Positions 1 to 8,808 of a stretch of 64,000 nt of DNA are shown in pieces. The stretch is taken from contig NZ_JAIRAU010000028.1 in NCBI RefSeq assembly GCF_020073745.1, positions 62,001 to 126,000 of the forward strand, read 5' to 3'. The notes below the pieces were generated by a model that was given only the letters and a program-made list of their open reading frames with translations, searched no databases and was not told the origin of the DNA. The stretch comes from Nannocystis pusilla. GTDB taxonomy: Bacteria; Myxococcota_A; Polyangia; Nannocystales; Nannocystaceae. Both the position numbers and the translations under genes were made by a program. The number at the start of each line of letters is the position of its first letter. Position 1 is the first letter of the stretch.

Positions 1-276
1 TTCACGCTCGCGCAGGCGCAGTAGCCCGCGACCCGTCGTGCCTCCGGCCCCTCGCGCCTCACTGCGCCGGGACCACCGGGGTGGTGCTCGAAGGCGACGA
101 GCGCGAGTTCGTACGCCGCGATCATTGCACGTACTCCGCCGCGCCCGCTCGGCGCGACGCGACGACGGCCGGCCATCACCCCGCCGCTTTTTGCCCGCCC
201 GGGCAATTCGCGACATGGATACAAGTTACTCCACGCGGGTGCGGCTCCCCACCCGAGCCCCCGGCGAGACACGACG

Positions 277-1263
277 ATGCAGCCCTCCCCCCGCTCCCCG
301 CTCCGTTCGACCGCCACCCTCACGCTCGCGCTCGCGTCGGGCGCGGCGGCGGCCCTGCCGGGGTCGACCGCCTGTTCGCGCTGCGATCTGTACTACTACC
401 CGCTCGAGCTGAGCCTCGAGGAGAGCCCGGTCGACGTCGACCTGTTCGCCGTCGCCGCGGCGAAGGAGGTCGCGCTCGCGGTCGGCGAGTCCGGCACGAT
501 CCTGCGGCGGTTCGACAGCGCCTGGACGGCGCAGACGAGCGGCACCGAGGCGGCGCTGCGCGGGGTCGAGGTCACCGGGTCGGGGGTCGCGCTCGCGGTC
601 GGCGACGGCGGCACGATCCTGCGCTCGGCCGACGCCGGCGTCACCTGGGCGGCCGTCGACGCCGGCGTCACCGCCGGGCTGGCAGCCGTGCGCTGCCGCA
701 AGGACGGCACGTGCGTCGCCGTCGGCGACGACACGCTGCTCGTCAGCCTCGACGTCGGCGCGACCTGGGCCACCCCCGGGGCCGCGCCGCCCGAGCCCGG
801 CGCCCTCCGGGCCGTCGCCATCGACCCGTGGGCCTACCATTCGTTCATCGCGGTCGGGCTCGCCGGCACGGTCGTCATCAGCGACGACGGACGCACCTGG
901 ACGTCGGTGCCCGGCAGCACCGCCGACTACGCCGCCGTGACCGGCAGCGGCAGCGACTGGGCGCTCGCCGGGGCCGGCGGCGCGCTGTTCATCCTCGTCA
1001 ACGGCGAGTTCTTCGACGAGTCGCTGTTCGACGACGCCGCCGTCACCGGGATGTCGCGCGACGGCCAGTGGATGGTCCGCGACGACGGCTCGCTGAGGCA
1101 CGGCGAGCCGCTGTGGCAGGAAGGGGCCAACGTGCTCGATGACGCGGCCAGGCGCCCGTTGTTCGCCGTCGCCGCGATCGGCGACCAGGCGATCGTCGTC
1201 GGCGCCGGCGGGCTCGTCGGCCGCGCCCGCGTCGCCGACGGGATGGAGTGCGTCCCCCACTGA
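277..1263 (+). CDS. Exported beta-propeller (YCF48/BNR-like) lipoprotein
   Basis: A 328-residue exported protein. The N-terminus is positively charged then hydrophobic and ends in a lipobox-like STAC near residue 33, so lipoprotein anchoring is likely. The body repeats a blade pattern: VALAVGESGTILRR, VALAVGDGGTILRSAD, IAVGLAGTVVISDDGRTW and AIVVGAGGLVGRA. This is typical of YCF48/BNR-type propellers that carry SxDxGxTW Asp boxes. Such folds act as surface binding scaffolds or assembly factors; no ligand can be deduced here. It stands alone and converges on the kinase gene across a short intergenic region holding a perfect palindrome. The start is the first ATG in front of the signal sequence; no strong ribosome binding site is visible. 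Confidence 0.72.
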   Translation: MQPSPRSPLRSTATLTLALASGAAAALPGSTACSRCDLYYYPLELSLEESPVDVDLFAVAAAKEVALAVGESGTILRRFDSAWTAQTSGTEAALRGVEVTGSGVALAVGDGGTILRSADAGVTWAAVDAGVTAGLAAVRCRKDGTCVAVGDDTLLVSLDVGATWATPGAAPPEPGALRAVAIDPWAYHSFIAVGLAGTVVISDDGRTWTSVPGSTADYAAVTGSGSDWALAGAGGALFILVNGEFFDESLFDDAAVTGMSRDGQWMVRDDGSLRHGEPLWQEGANVLDDAARRPLFAVAAIGDQAIVVGAGGLVGRARVADGMECVPH

Positions 1264-1302
1264 GACGAACGCCGCCCGCGAGGCGCGACTCCGAATACAC
1301 AC

Positions 1303-1322
1303 ACATGTCTCAAGAGACATGT
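1303..1322. repeat. Perfect palindrome between convergent genes
   Basis: ACATGTCTC-AA-GAGACATGT has 9-bp perfect arms and a 2-nt loop. It lies 40 nt after the propeller gene stop and 78 nt beyond the convergent kinase stop. It is the best single member of a palindrome family dispersed through the window. No U-tract follows on either strand. Confidence 0.85.
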
Positions 1323-1399
1323 ATCGTGATAACGGACGCGAGCCGCGATTGCCGCACCGATCGGCGGTCATGAGCATTCACCGGCGGGCGACGCACGCG

Positions 1400-4333
1400 T
1401 CACCCCGCCGGGTGCTGCGCCAGCCACTCGCGGACCCGGCTCGCCGCCGCGACGGTCGCGGCGAGCGCCGCGTACGTCTCGCCGGCCTGCTCGGCGAGGA
1501 CGCGGGCGCGGGCGCGGTCGGCGTCCCACAGCGCCCGGGCCAGGGCGAAGCGGGCCTCGGCGAGCTCCTCGGGCTGGACCTGCGCCGCCTCGCGGAGGGC
1601 CAGGGCGCGGGCCAGCGGGCCGAGGGCCTCGGCGGCGCGGCCGAGCGCGAGCAGGGCGTCGCCGGAGCCGATCAGCGGGTGCGCGAGGTTGGGGTGGTCC
1701 GGGCCGAGGACGCGCTCCTGGATCGCCAGGGCGCGGGCGAACAGCCGCAGCGCCTCGTCGTGCCGGCCGGTGGCGTGGGCGACGAGGCCGAGGCCGGAGA
1801 TGCTGCTGGCGGTAAACGGGTGATTCTCGCCGAACTTGTGCTCGTAGATGGCGAGCGCGCGGCCGAGGAGCCGGCCCGACTCGGCGTGATCGCCGGTGTC
1901 GAAGCGGACGGTCGCGAGGTTGTGCAGCGTGTCGGCGACCTGCGGGTGGTCGGCGCCGAGGGCCTTCTCCTGGATCGCCAGGGCGCGCAGGAACAGCCGC
2001 GTGGCCTCGTCGTAGTCGCCGGCGGCCTCGCGCACGAGCGCGAGGTTGCAGAGGGTGGTGGCGACGAGCGGGTGATCCGCGCCGAGGCCGGCCTCGCGCA
2101 GCGCGAGGGCGCGGGTGAGGACCGTGACCGCCTCGTCGTAGGCGCCGACGGCCTCGTGGACCAGGGCGAGGTTGTTGAGGCTGGCGGCCACCTGCGGGTG
2201 CGATTCGCCGAACACCTGCTCGTAGATCGCCAGCGAGCGGGCGTAGAGGCCGGCGGCATCGTCCATGGCGCCGGCGGCGAAGCGCACGCTCGCGAGGTTG
2301 TTGAGGCTGTCGGCGACGCGCGGGTGGCCCTCGCCGAGGCCCGCCTCGCGGGCCGCGAGGACGCGGGCGTACAGCCGGGCGGCCTCGCCGACCTCGCCGG
2401 CGACGTAGTGGACGCCGGCGAGGTGGCTGTCGAGGTCGGCCTGCTCGAGCGGGTGGGCGCCCGCGAGCAGCGCCAGCTGGGTCCGAGCCGACTCGGCCCA
2501 CACCTTGCCCTCGGCGTGGCGGGCGGAGCGGTAGCCGACGACGTACACCAGATCGGTGCTGGCCTGGAGCGCCAGGCGGGCGGAGCGGGCCTCGCGGGCC
2601 GCGGCGAGGGCCCGCCGCAAGCCGGCCTCGGCGGCCTCGTAGACCCCCGTCTGCTCGGCCAGCGCGGCGACGCGGAGCTCGGCCTGGGCGACGAGGGGCG
2701 GCCAGCCGAGGGCCGTGGCGGCGTACAGGGCCTCGCGCGCGACCGGCAGGCCCTCGGCGTAGCGGCCGGCGGCGGCGAGCGACGCGGCCCGGGCCAGGCC
2801 CTGGCGCACCGCGGCGATCCGGCCGCGCTCCACGGAGCGCATCAGCGGTCGCTCGCGCAGGTGCGCCGGATCGACGCAGGCCTCGGCCGGCGCGAGCGCG
2901 GCGGCGGCCCGCGTGGCCTCGGGGAGCGCCTTCGCGTCGGCCCGCGCCAGCTCGCCGACGAGCGCCGCGAAGTTGCCGCGCGCCTCGGCCAGGCAGTCGA
3001 CGGCGCGGGCGTACAGCTCGCCGTCCCAGCCGCCGTCGATCCGGTGCGCGCGGCAGGCGGTGCCGGCCACGTCCTGCCACCCGGCGGCCCAGCGGTCGAA
3101 CCACGGCGCGGTGCGGGCGAAGATCGTCGCCGCATGGGGCGCGCCGGTGGCGAGGAACGCCTGCTCGAGCCCCGCTCGCGCCGCCTCGTTCCAGTCGGCG
3201 CGGACCGCCGCGGCCTCGGCCTCGCAGGCGGCGATCGTGCGCCGCTCCGCGACCTCCCACGCGCCGGCCCCGGCGAGCGTGACGGCCAACAGACCGGCGA
3301 CGGCGGCGAGGGCCCGGCGGCGCGGCGTGGGATCGGCCCGCAACGCCCGCAGCAGGGCCCGCAGGTCGGGGAAGCGGGCGGCGGGGTCGCGCGCCAGCCC
3401 GCGTTCGAGCACCCGGCGCAGCCACGGCGGGACCTTGTTGCGCGGCGGCGGGGTCAGGACGCCGGCGGTGACGCTGGCCATCAGCGTCGTCAGGTCGTCG
3501 CCCGCGAACGGCCGCTGGCCGAACAGCGCCTCCCAGGCGGTCGCGCACAGGGCGAACTGGTCGGAGCGGGCGTCGCCGCCCTCGCCGAGGAACTGCTCCG
3601 GCGCCATGAAGGCCGGCGTGCCCATCACGGCCCCGGTCCGCGTGAGCGCCACCGACGACATCCCGGCCCCGCGCGGGACCGCGGCCGGCCGCAGCGTCGG
3701 GCCCTCGGCGCGCGCGAGCCCGAAGTCCATCAGCCGCACGCGCCCGTCGACGCCGACCATGATGTTGTCCGGCTTGATGTCGCGATGGACCAGGCCCTTG
3801 GCGTGCGCCGCGGCCAGGCCCTCGCCGGCCGCCAGCAGGACCCCGAGGATCTCCCGCCACGAGCGCGGCGCCGCGGCCAGCCAGGCGCCGAGGGTCTGGC
3901 CCTCGACGAATTCCATCGCCAGGTAGACCCGCTCCTCGAAGGTCCCCACGTCGTGGACCGCGACCACGTTGGGGTGATCGAGGCGGGCCAGCGCCTGGGC
4001 CTCGCGCAGCAGCCGGACCTGCGCGTCTCCCGGAGCGCCGCCCGCGGCGTGGTTCAGCAGCTTGACCGCGACCTTGCGGTCGAGCAGGTCGTCGTAGCAG
4101 GCGTAGACCACCCCCATGGCCCCCTTGCCGACCTGGCCCAGCATGGTGAAGCGGCCGATCCGCAGCGGTCCGGCGCGACGGGGGAACAGCGCCTGCTTCA
4201 CGAGCTGCTTGTCGAGCGACGTGCCCGCGGCCGGCGGAGCCGCCGCCGCCAGGTCGAACTGCCCGGACTGCGCCGATCTCGCCTGCCCGGGCACGGCCAG
4301 GGTGGCGTCCAGGCTGTCGTACTCGCCACTCAT
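1400..4333 (-). CDS. Ser/Thr protein kinase with transmembrane segment and TPR repeats
   Basis: A 977-residue Hanks-type kinase. Catalytic features: glycine loop GQVGKGAMG (about 67-74), VAVK lysine 91, HRDIKPDN at 183-190, DFG at 203-205 and APE at 244-246. A hydrophobic segment follows at about 341-357, then a long helical region. The C-terminal third (about 600-950) is made of TPR_12-type repeats with the pattern ALxIxExxLGxxHPxVAxxLxNLA. In this family a cytoplasmic kinase is tethered to the membrane and the TPR part recruits partners or senses signals. The open frame continues upstream, but the start at MSGEYDSLDA is preferred because the extra N-terminus runs into repeat DNA and lacks kinase homology. 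No strong Shine-Dalgarno is seen. The upstream region carries a 103-bp tandem-repeat array. Confidence 0.88.
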   Translation of the reverse strand: MSGEYDSLDATLAVPGQARSAQSGQFDLAAAAPPAAGTSLDKQLVKQALFPRRAGPLRIGRFTMLGQVGKGAMGVVYACYDDLLDRKVAVKLLNHAAGGAPGDAQVRLLREAQALARLDHPNVVAVHDVGTFEERVYLAMEFVEGQTLGAWLAAAPRSWREILGVLLAAGEGLAAAHAKGLVHRDIKPDNIMVGVDGRVRLMDFGLARAEGPTLRPAAVPRGAGMSSVALTRTGAVMGTPAFMAPEQFLGEGGDARSDQFALCATAWEALFGQRPFAGDDLTTLMASVTAGVLTPPPRNKVPPWLRRVLERGLARDPAARFPDLRALLRALRADPTPRRRALAAVAGLLAVTLAGAGAWEVAERRTIAACEAEAAAVRADWNEAARAGLEQAFLATGAPHAATIFARTAPWFDRWAAGWQDVAGTACRAHRIDGGWDGELYARAVDCLAEARGNFAALVGELARADAKALPEATRAAAALAPAEACVDPAHLRERPLMRSVERGRIAAVRQGLARAASLAAAGRYAEGLPVAREALYAATALGWPPLVAQAELRVAALAEQTGVYEAAEAGLRRALAAAREARSARLALQASTDLVYVVGYRSARHAEGKVWAESARTQLALLAGAHPLEQADLDSHLAGVHYVAGEVGEAARLYARVLAAREAGLGEGHPRVADSLNNLASVRFAAGAMDDAAGLYARSLAIYEQVFGESHPQVAASLNNLALVHEAVGAYDEAVTVLTRALALREAGLGADHPLVATTLCNLALVREAAGDYDEATRLFLRALAIQEKALGADHPQVADTLHNLATVRFDTGDHAESGRLLGRALAIYEHKFGENHPFTASSISGLGLVAHATGRHDEALRLFARALAIQERVLGPDHPNLAHPLIGSGDALLALGRAAEALGPLARALALREAAQVQPEELAEARFALARALWDADRARARVLAEQAGETYAALAATVAAASRVREWLAQHPAG

Positions 4334-4492
4334 CGGCCGGAGGATCAGTGTCGACGGGCGCCCGGTCAATTGCTGGAATTCGCCGGGCGGCGCCGCCGCA
4401 GCGCGGGCGAAGTCACACGGGCCCGCGGCCGAGGTCGTGCGCCAGCGTCGGCGAGCGCGGATCGGCGGCCGCCTCGGGGAGATGTTTTTTTC

Positions 4493-5000
4493 GAGCATGT
4501 CCTTCGAGACAGCCGGAGCCGATGCCCCGCCCGACGGCCGCAGCGCGGCTTCAGGACGTGTGCGGAGCGCCGGCAGCGGCAATTTCATGTCCTTCAGAGC
4601 ATGTCTGACGAGACTGCCGGAACGAATGCCCCGCTTTACGGCCGCAGCGCGGGCCCCAGGTGCGCGGAGCGCCGGCGGCCGCAATGACATGTCCTTCAGA
4701 GCATGTCCTTCGAGACAGTAGGAGCGAATGCTCCGCCCTACGGCCGCAGCGCCGGCCCCAGGTGCGCGGAGCGCCGGTGTCGCAATGAGATTTCATTCAG
4801 AGCATGTCCGTCGAGACAGCCGGAGCCGATGCTTCGCCCGACAATCACAGCGTGGGCTTCAGGACGTGCGCCGAGCGCCGGCGTCGCAATGAGATGTCCT
4901 TCAGAGCATATCCATCGCGACAGCCGGAGCGGACGTCCCGCCCGACGGCCACAGCGCGGGCCGCCAAACCGTCCTCGTGCACACGCGCGCCGGCAGCCGC
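4493..5000. repeat. Tandem array of five ~103-bp units
   Basis: GAGCATGT (or GAGCATAT) starts each unit at 4493, 4597, 4699, 4800 and 4904, giving periods of 104, 102, 101 and 104 bp. Each unit begins with an imperfect palindrome such as CATGTCCTTCGAGACA, continues through a conserved GCCGGAGC...CGCCCGACGGCC...GGAGCGCCGG stretch and ends with ATGTCCTTCA. Units differ by scattered substitutions. The array lies between the kinase start and the 3' end of the SnoaL-like gene, so it could sit in the kinase leader or promoter region. Short frames through it are low-complexity artefacts of the repeat. Confidence 0.85.
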
Positions 5001-5006
5001 GTCGAC

Positions 5007-5023
5007 ATGTCTGTTGGAGACAT
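5007..5023. repeat. Dispersed palindrome, 3' of SnoaL-like gene
   Basis: ATGTCT-GTTGG-AGACAT has 6-bp perfect arms. It lies 20 nt downstream of the stop of the leftward SnoaL-like gene. Position and sequence match the other palindromes found at gene ends in this window. Confidence 0.7.
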
Positions 5024-5042
5024 TTCAGCGAGCCGGCGGCGA

Positions 5043-5564
5043 TCAGGCGTCGGGGTGGCGCTCGTGCAAGAAGCGCAGGTCCCCGGCCGCGGCGACCTGA
5101 TGCAGCGACGTGATCGGGACCACGACCTCCTGGCCGGGCGTCGTCTGCAGCACCACCGGGTTGCCGCCGGCCCAGGTGATCCGGCTGATCCGGTGCTGGA
5201 TCCACCATTTCCCGTGGACCTTGACCAGCCGGTCGTCGTAGTAGCCCTGGCCCTCCCAGAAGTCGCCGCCGGGCGTGCCGGGTTTGATGAGGCGGAAATG
5301 CCCGTAGGTGACCGCGAACCCCTCGTTGCCCCGGAATTCCCACACCGTGTTCGTCATCGTGTGCTGCGTCCCGCTGTAGACCGCGTGGATGACCGCGAAC
5401 ACCTGCTTGAACGTGGCGAGGCCGGTCCACACCGCGCCCTCGCCGTAGTCGGCGATCACGTCGTCGGTGAACACCTCGTCGAACAGGTCCCACTGCAGCG
5501 TGTCGATCGCCAGGGCGTAGAGGTTGACCAGGTTCAGGATCGTCTCAGCTTCGTTCTTTGCCAT
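5043..5564 (-). CDS. SnoaL-like (NTF2 fold) protein
   Basis: A 173-residue cytoplasmic protein with the layout of SnoaL_4-type proteins: an N-terminal helix (ETILNLVNLYALAIDTLQW), then DVIADYGEGAVWTG, then HTMTNTVWEF, a beta-rich middle and GKWWIQHRISRITW near the end. The family forms alpha+beta cones that act as cyclases, hydratases or dehydratases, or simply bind ligands. The substrate cannot be told from sequence. The start MAKNEAETIL follows a run of unsupported upstream frame. The gene is divergent from the lipoprotein gene at 6278 and has no obvious operon partner. Confidence 0.8.
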   Translation of the reverse strand: MAKNEAETILNLVNLYALAIDTLQWDLFDEVFTDDVIADYGEGAVWTGLATFKQVFAVIHAVYSGTQHTMTNTVWEFRGNEGFAVTYGHFRLIKPGTPGGDFWEGQGYYDDRLVKVHGKWWIQHRISRITWAGGNPVVLQTTPGQEVVVPITSLHQVAAAGDLRFLHERHPDA

Positions 5565-6277
5565 GTATCGTCCTCTCGCGGGCCGTATTGCGGGCGAACA
5601 ACGAGCGCACCGGGCCGCGACGCGACAACCTATCACGGCAGGCGGACCCCGCCGGGCGGCTCGCCGCGGGGCGTTCGAGGCTTCTCGCACTGGCCGACGT
5701 CGCCCGGGTCGGTCGCGGATCATGATCGGCCCGAGTCGCCGCGCGGACTGTCGACTCGGTGCAATCACGCGCGCGGGTGCGGCCGTCCGCTCGGCGCGAA
5801 TCGGCGGGCCCGCGGCCGTCCGTCCGGTCGCCGCCTCGGCGCGGCTGGCGGCCTGGGACCGCGCGCCGCCGGCGGACCATGACGATGGATCGGACGTCGA
5901 TCCGCGGCGCCGGGCGATCGCGGCGGCGCGGGCCCCCGTCGACCGCGGCCTGTGACCGAGCCGCCTCGACGGCGGACTGTGGCGAATGCATGGACCGCGA
6001 TCGGCGAGCCCGGCGCCGGCCGTCGCGTGGACGCGGCCCGCGCCGCGCCGGCGAGAGCGACCTCGGCGGGCTGCTCGCGCTCGCTGCATGTGCATCGAAC
6101 GCCGCGCGCGTCGTCTGCGCTGCCGCGATTGTGCGCAGGGCATTCGATCGATATCGCGCCACCTGCCAATTCCGCGAGCGCCGTTCCTCGCGCTCTCGCG
6201 GCGATCGGACGCGTCATGTCGTCACTGGGGTGATTTTTTCGCGTGACCTCCCGGGCGCGAAAGGTCAGGGAACGGGC
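5565..6277. other. Divergent intergenic region
   Basis: About 710 bp between the divergent SnoaL-like and lipoprotein genes. Frames crossing it are Arg/Pro/Ala-rich composition artefacts. It must hold both promoters, but no clear element was recognised. Confidence 0.5.
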
Positions 6278-6796
6278 ATGCGTACCGCGCACTCAACCCT
6301 CGCCTGGATCGCACTCACGCTTGCCGCCTGCCTCGCCTGCGATCAAGATCCGGTCGACCTGCGAAAGTCCGAGCTCCCTGAATTCATCCCCTGCCAGGGG
6401 CCTTACGACCTGCAATGCCCCGAAGGGCTGGTCTGCGTCGACGACGGGGGCGACGACTGCGACTTCGAGGACGGCGACGATTGTCCCGGCCATTGCCAGC
6501 CGAGCGACCCCGTCCCGTGCGGCGGGATCGCCGGCTTCGCCTGTCCCGGCGGACAGCTCTGCCTCGACGACCCCGGCGACGACTGCGACCCCGCGAACGG
6601 CGGCGCCGACTGCCTGGGCATCTGCCAGCCGCCGCCGCTGGTCCACTGCGGCGGGGGCCTCGGGTTCGGCTGCCCGAACGGACAGATCTGCGTCGACGAC
6701 CCGTACGACGACTGCGACCCCGCCCACGACGACTTCGGCTGCATCGGCGTGTGCGAGCCGATGCCGGTCCTCGGCGGTCCTACGGGCGAGCGCTGA
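6278..6796 (+). CDS. Cys/Asp-rich lipoprotein
   Basis: A 172-residue lipoprotein. The signal peptide ends in a canonical lipobox LAAC at residues 15-18. The mature part is three near-identical segments of about 40 residues, each with the order CGGxxGFxCPxGQxC, DDPxDDCDP and CxGxCxP, giving paired cysteines and an Asp-rich loop that looks suited to calcium. No characterised family was recognised. It is a typical small exported Cys-rich myxobacterial protein, probably on the outer membrane surface. Start chosen at MRTAHSTLAW because it places the signal peptide correctly; a purine-rich stretch (AGGTCAGGGAA) precedes it. Confidence 0.72.
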   Translation: MRTAHSTLAWIALTLAACLACDQDPVDLRKSELPEFIPCQGPYDLQCPEGLVCVDDGGDDCDFEDGDDCPGHCQPSDPVPCGGIAGFACPGGQLCLDDPGDDCDPANGGADCLGICQPPPLVHCGGGLGFGCPNGQICVDDPYDDCDPAHDDFGCIGVCEPMPVLGGPTGER

Positions 6797-7178
6797 GCGC
6801 CGGGTGTCATCATTCGTCCGCGCCGCGCCCCAACCACGTCTTCGAGAGCGGGACCGACAGGCCGGCGGCCCCCCGCGCCCGCAGCGCTCGCCGCCGTGCA
6901 TGCGCCGAAGCGCGCCAGCGGCCGCGGCCATCACGCCGGCGCCGGTCCGCCGCGACCGGCCTGGCAATGCTCCGACGCCCCCGTCGAGGATTGTAGGCAC
7001 CGCGACGACGGCTCGCGTCCTCGCCGCCGCCCGCAGCGCTGTCTTCGAAAGCGGAGGCGGCGCGGACAACGCCGGGCAATGTCGGCAGTGTGCCGCGGTA
7101 GCCGGGGCGGTGGGCTTCGAGCCGCGAATGATCGGCAGTGTCCTCGCGGCAGGTATCGTGGCACTCTCTCCTCCGGAG
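6797..7178. other. Intergenic region upstream of the histidine kinase
   Basis: About 380 bp with no supported gene. A 15-base near-repeat, GTCTTCGAGAGCGGG and GTCTTCGAAAGCGGA, occurs near 6838 and 7040. Part of it may belong to the kinase gene if translation starts at 7128. Confidence 0.4.
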
Positions 7179-8573
7179 ATGCCCGATCCTCCCTCCTCCG
7201 GCTCCTCACCGCTGCTGCGGAGGCTTCTGGCCGTGCGGAGCCTGGACGACGACGTCGTGCGTCGCGCGCGCTCCTTCATCGCGCTGTGCATCACGTTCGC
7301 AGCAATCACCGCACTGTTGGCGATCCCGATCGCGCTCGCGGACCCTGCCGGCGACCTGGCGATGAGCCTCGTCGTGCTCACCGCGGCGATCGGCAATTAC
7401 ACGTTGGGGGCGTTCCTCGCGCGGCGCGGATGGGTCGATCTGGCCGGCGTCCTCGTCGGCGCGAACCTCAGCCTGAGCGTCGCCTGCGCCATCCTATTCC
7501 GCTTCCGCGAACTCAACGACGGCATTTGGTTCATGGCGCTGGGCGTGATCATCTCCGGGCTCGCGCTGCGGCCGCGGTGGATCTGGGGGATGCTCGCGCT
7601 CAACCTGGGCCTCACCAGCCTGATGCTCGCGTTCGTCCCGGCGAATGCGCAGGGTGCGTATCACAACTTCGGCAAGATCATGATCCTCGACGCCTTGCTC
7701 GTGACCGTGGCGATCGCGGCGTTCATCGACGCCACGCGCAGCCGGGACCTGTTTCGCCGCCAGGGCCGCGTGGTCGAGGAGCTGAAGGTCGCCCGCACCC
7801 GCGCCGAGCTGGCCAACAACGCCAAGAGCGTGTTCCTCGCCAACATGTCGCACGAGCTGCGGACCCCGCTCAACGCCATCATCGGCTTCTCCGAGATGCT
7901 GCAGGAGGACGCCGACGACCCGGGCGTGCGCGCGGACCTCGCCAGGATCCACGGCGCCGGCCATCACTTGCTCGCGATCATCAGCGATATCCTCGACCTG
8001 TCGAAGGTCGAGGTCGGCAAGTTCGAGGTGCGCGCGGAGTGGTTCGACCTCGCGGAATTCTTCGCCCGCCTGCGCGGGCTCGTCACCCCGCTCGCCGCCG
8101 GGAATCACAACACCTTCGTGCTCGACAGCAGGGTCGACGGCGCGGCCTTCACCGACGAGGTCCGGCTGCGCCAGGCCCTGCTCAACCTGCTCGGCAATGC
8201 CTGCAAATTCACCGAGCGCGGCTCGATGAGCTTGACGGTGGGCGAGCGCGTCGTCGGCGGCGAGGTCGTGCTCGAATTCCAGATCGCCGACACCGGCATC
8301 GGGATCTCGGCGGATGACCTCGACCGGATCTTCCTGCCCTTCGTGCAGGTCGACGACTCACCGACGCGTCGTCAGGGCGGCACGGGCCTCGGTCTCACCC
8401 TCACCCGCGAGATCGTGGTGCTGCTCGGCGGCACCATCGCGGTCGACAGCGCCATCGGCGAGGGCACCACCTTCACCGTCGTGGTCCCCCGCCGCTGGTC
8501 GCGCTCCGCTCCTGCCTCACCGCGCGGCGAAGACGTCTCGACCCGGCTGGCGGCGCCGGTGACCACGACGTGA
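7179..8573 (+). CDS. Membrane sensor histidine kinase (orphan)
   Basis: A 464-residue two-component sensor. The N-terminal 200 residues contain about six hydrophobic helices and little periplasmic sequence, so it probably senses within the membrane. Then come a HisKA domain with the phosphoacceptor in MSHELRTPLNAIIGF (His about 225), and a HATPase domain with N-box LLNLLGNACKF, ADTGIGIS, FLPF and GGTGLGL. There is no receiver domain and no response regulator gene in the window, so its partner is elsewhere. The start is uncertain: ATG 7179 gives a cytoplasmic lead-in before the first helix, while ATG 7128 would add 17 residues. Membrane topology is inferred from hydrophobicity only. Confidence 0.85.
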   Translation: MPDPPSSGSSPLLRRLLAVRSLDDDVVRRARSFIALCITFAAITALLAIPIALADPAGDLAMSLVVLTAAIGNYTLGAFLARRGWVDLAGVLVGANLSLSVACAILFRFRELNDGIWFMALGVIISGLALRPRWIWGMLALNLGLTSLMLAFVPANAQGAYHNFGKIMILDALLVTVAIAAFIDATRSRDLFRRQGRVVEELKVARTRAELANNAKSVFLANMSHELRTPLNAIIGFSEMLQEDADDPGVRADLARIHGAGHHLLAIISDILDLSKVEVGKFEVRAEWFDLAEFFARLRGLVTPLAAGNHNTFVLDSRVDGAAFTDEVRLRQALLNLLGNACKFTERGSMSLTVGERVVGGEVVLEFQIADTGIGISADDLDRIFLPFVQVDDSPTRRQGGTGLGLTLTREIVVLLGGTIAVDSAIGEGTTFTVVVPRRWSRSAPASPRGEDVSTRLAAPVTTT

Positions 8574-8808
8574 CGATCGCGCCGCGAGCGTCGAACGCCG
8601 CCGCGCAAAGGATGCAGGAGGGCCCGCCGGCGAGGCATCGCGCTCGGAACCGCGCCCTCCTCGAGCGTGACGGCCGGGGGGCCCGGCGGCTTTGGGGCGC
8701 CGGGGAGGCCACGCGAGATCGCACATCTCTCCCCACGCGTCCCCGTCGCTCCCTCTCATACCCCAATGGTCCGAGGCGCGCGAGCACGTCGACCGGTATG
8801 TTCCGACG

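Noticed and set aside
1139-4687. A 1182-codon plus-strand open frame opposite the kinase gene
   Set aside because: Antisense shadow of high-GC coding sequence; Arg/Gly/Glu-rich with no domain, while the minus strand encodes an intact kinase and TPRs.
4493-5000. CRISPR array
   Set aside because: Units are about 103 bp with conserved bodies; no short repeat alternating with unique spacers, and no cas genes.
5565-6277. Overlapping Arg-rich frames in both directions
   Set aside because: Composition typical of non-coding GC-rich DNA; no start signals or conserved segments.
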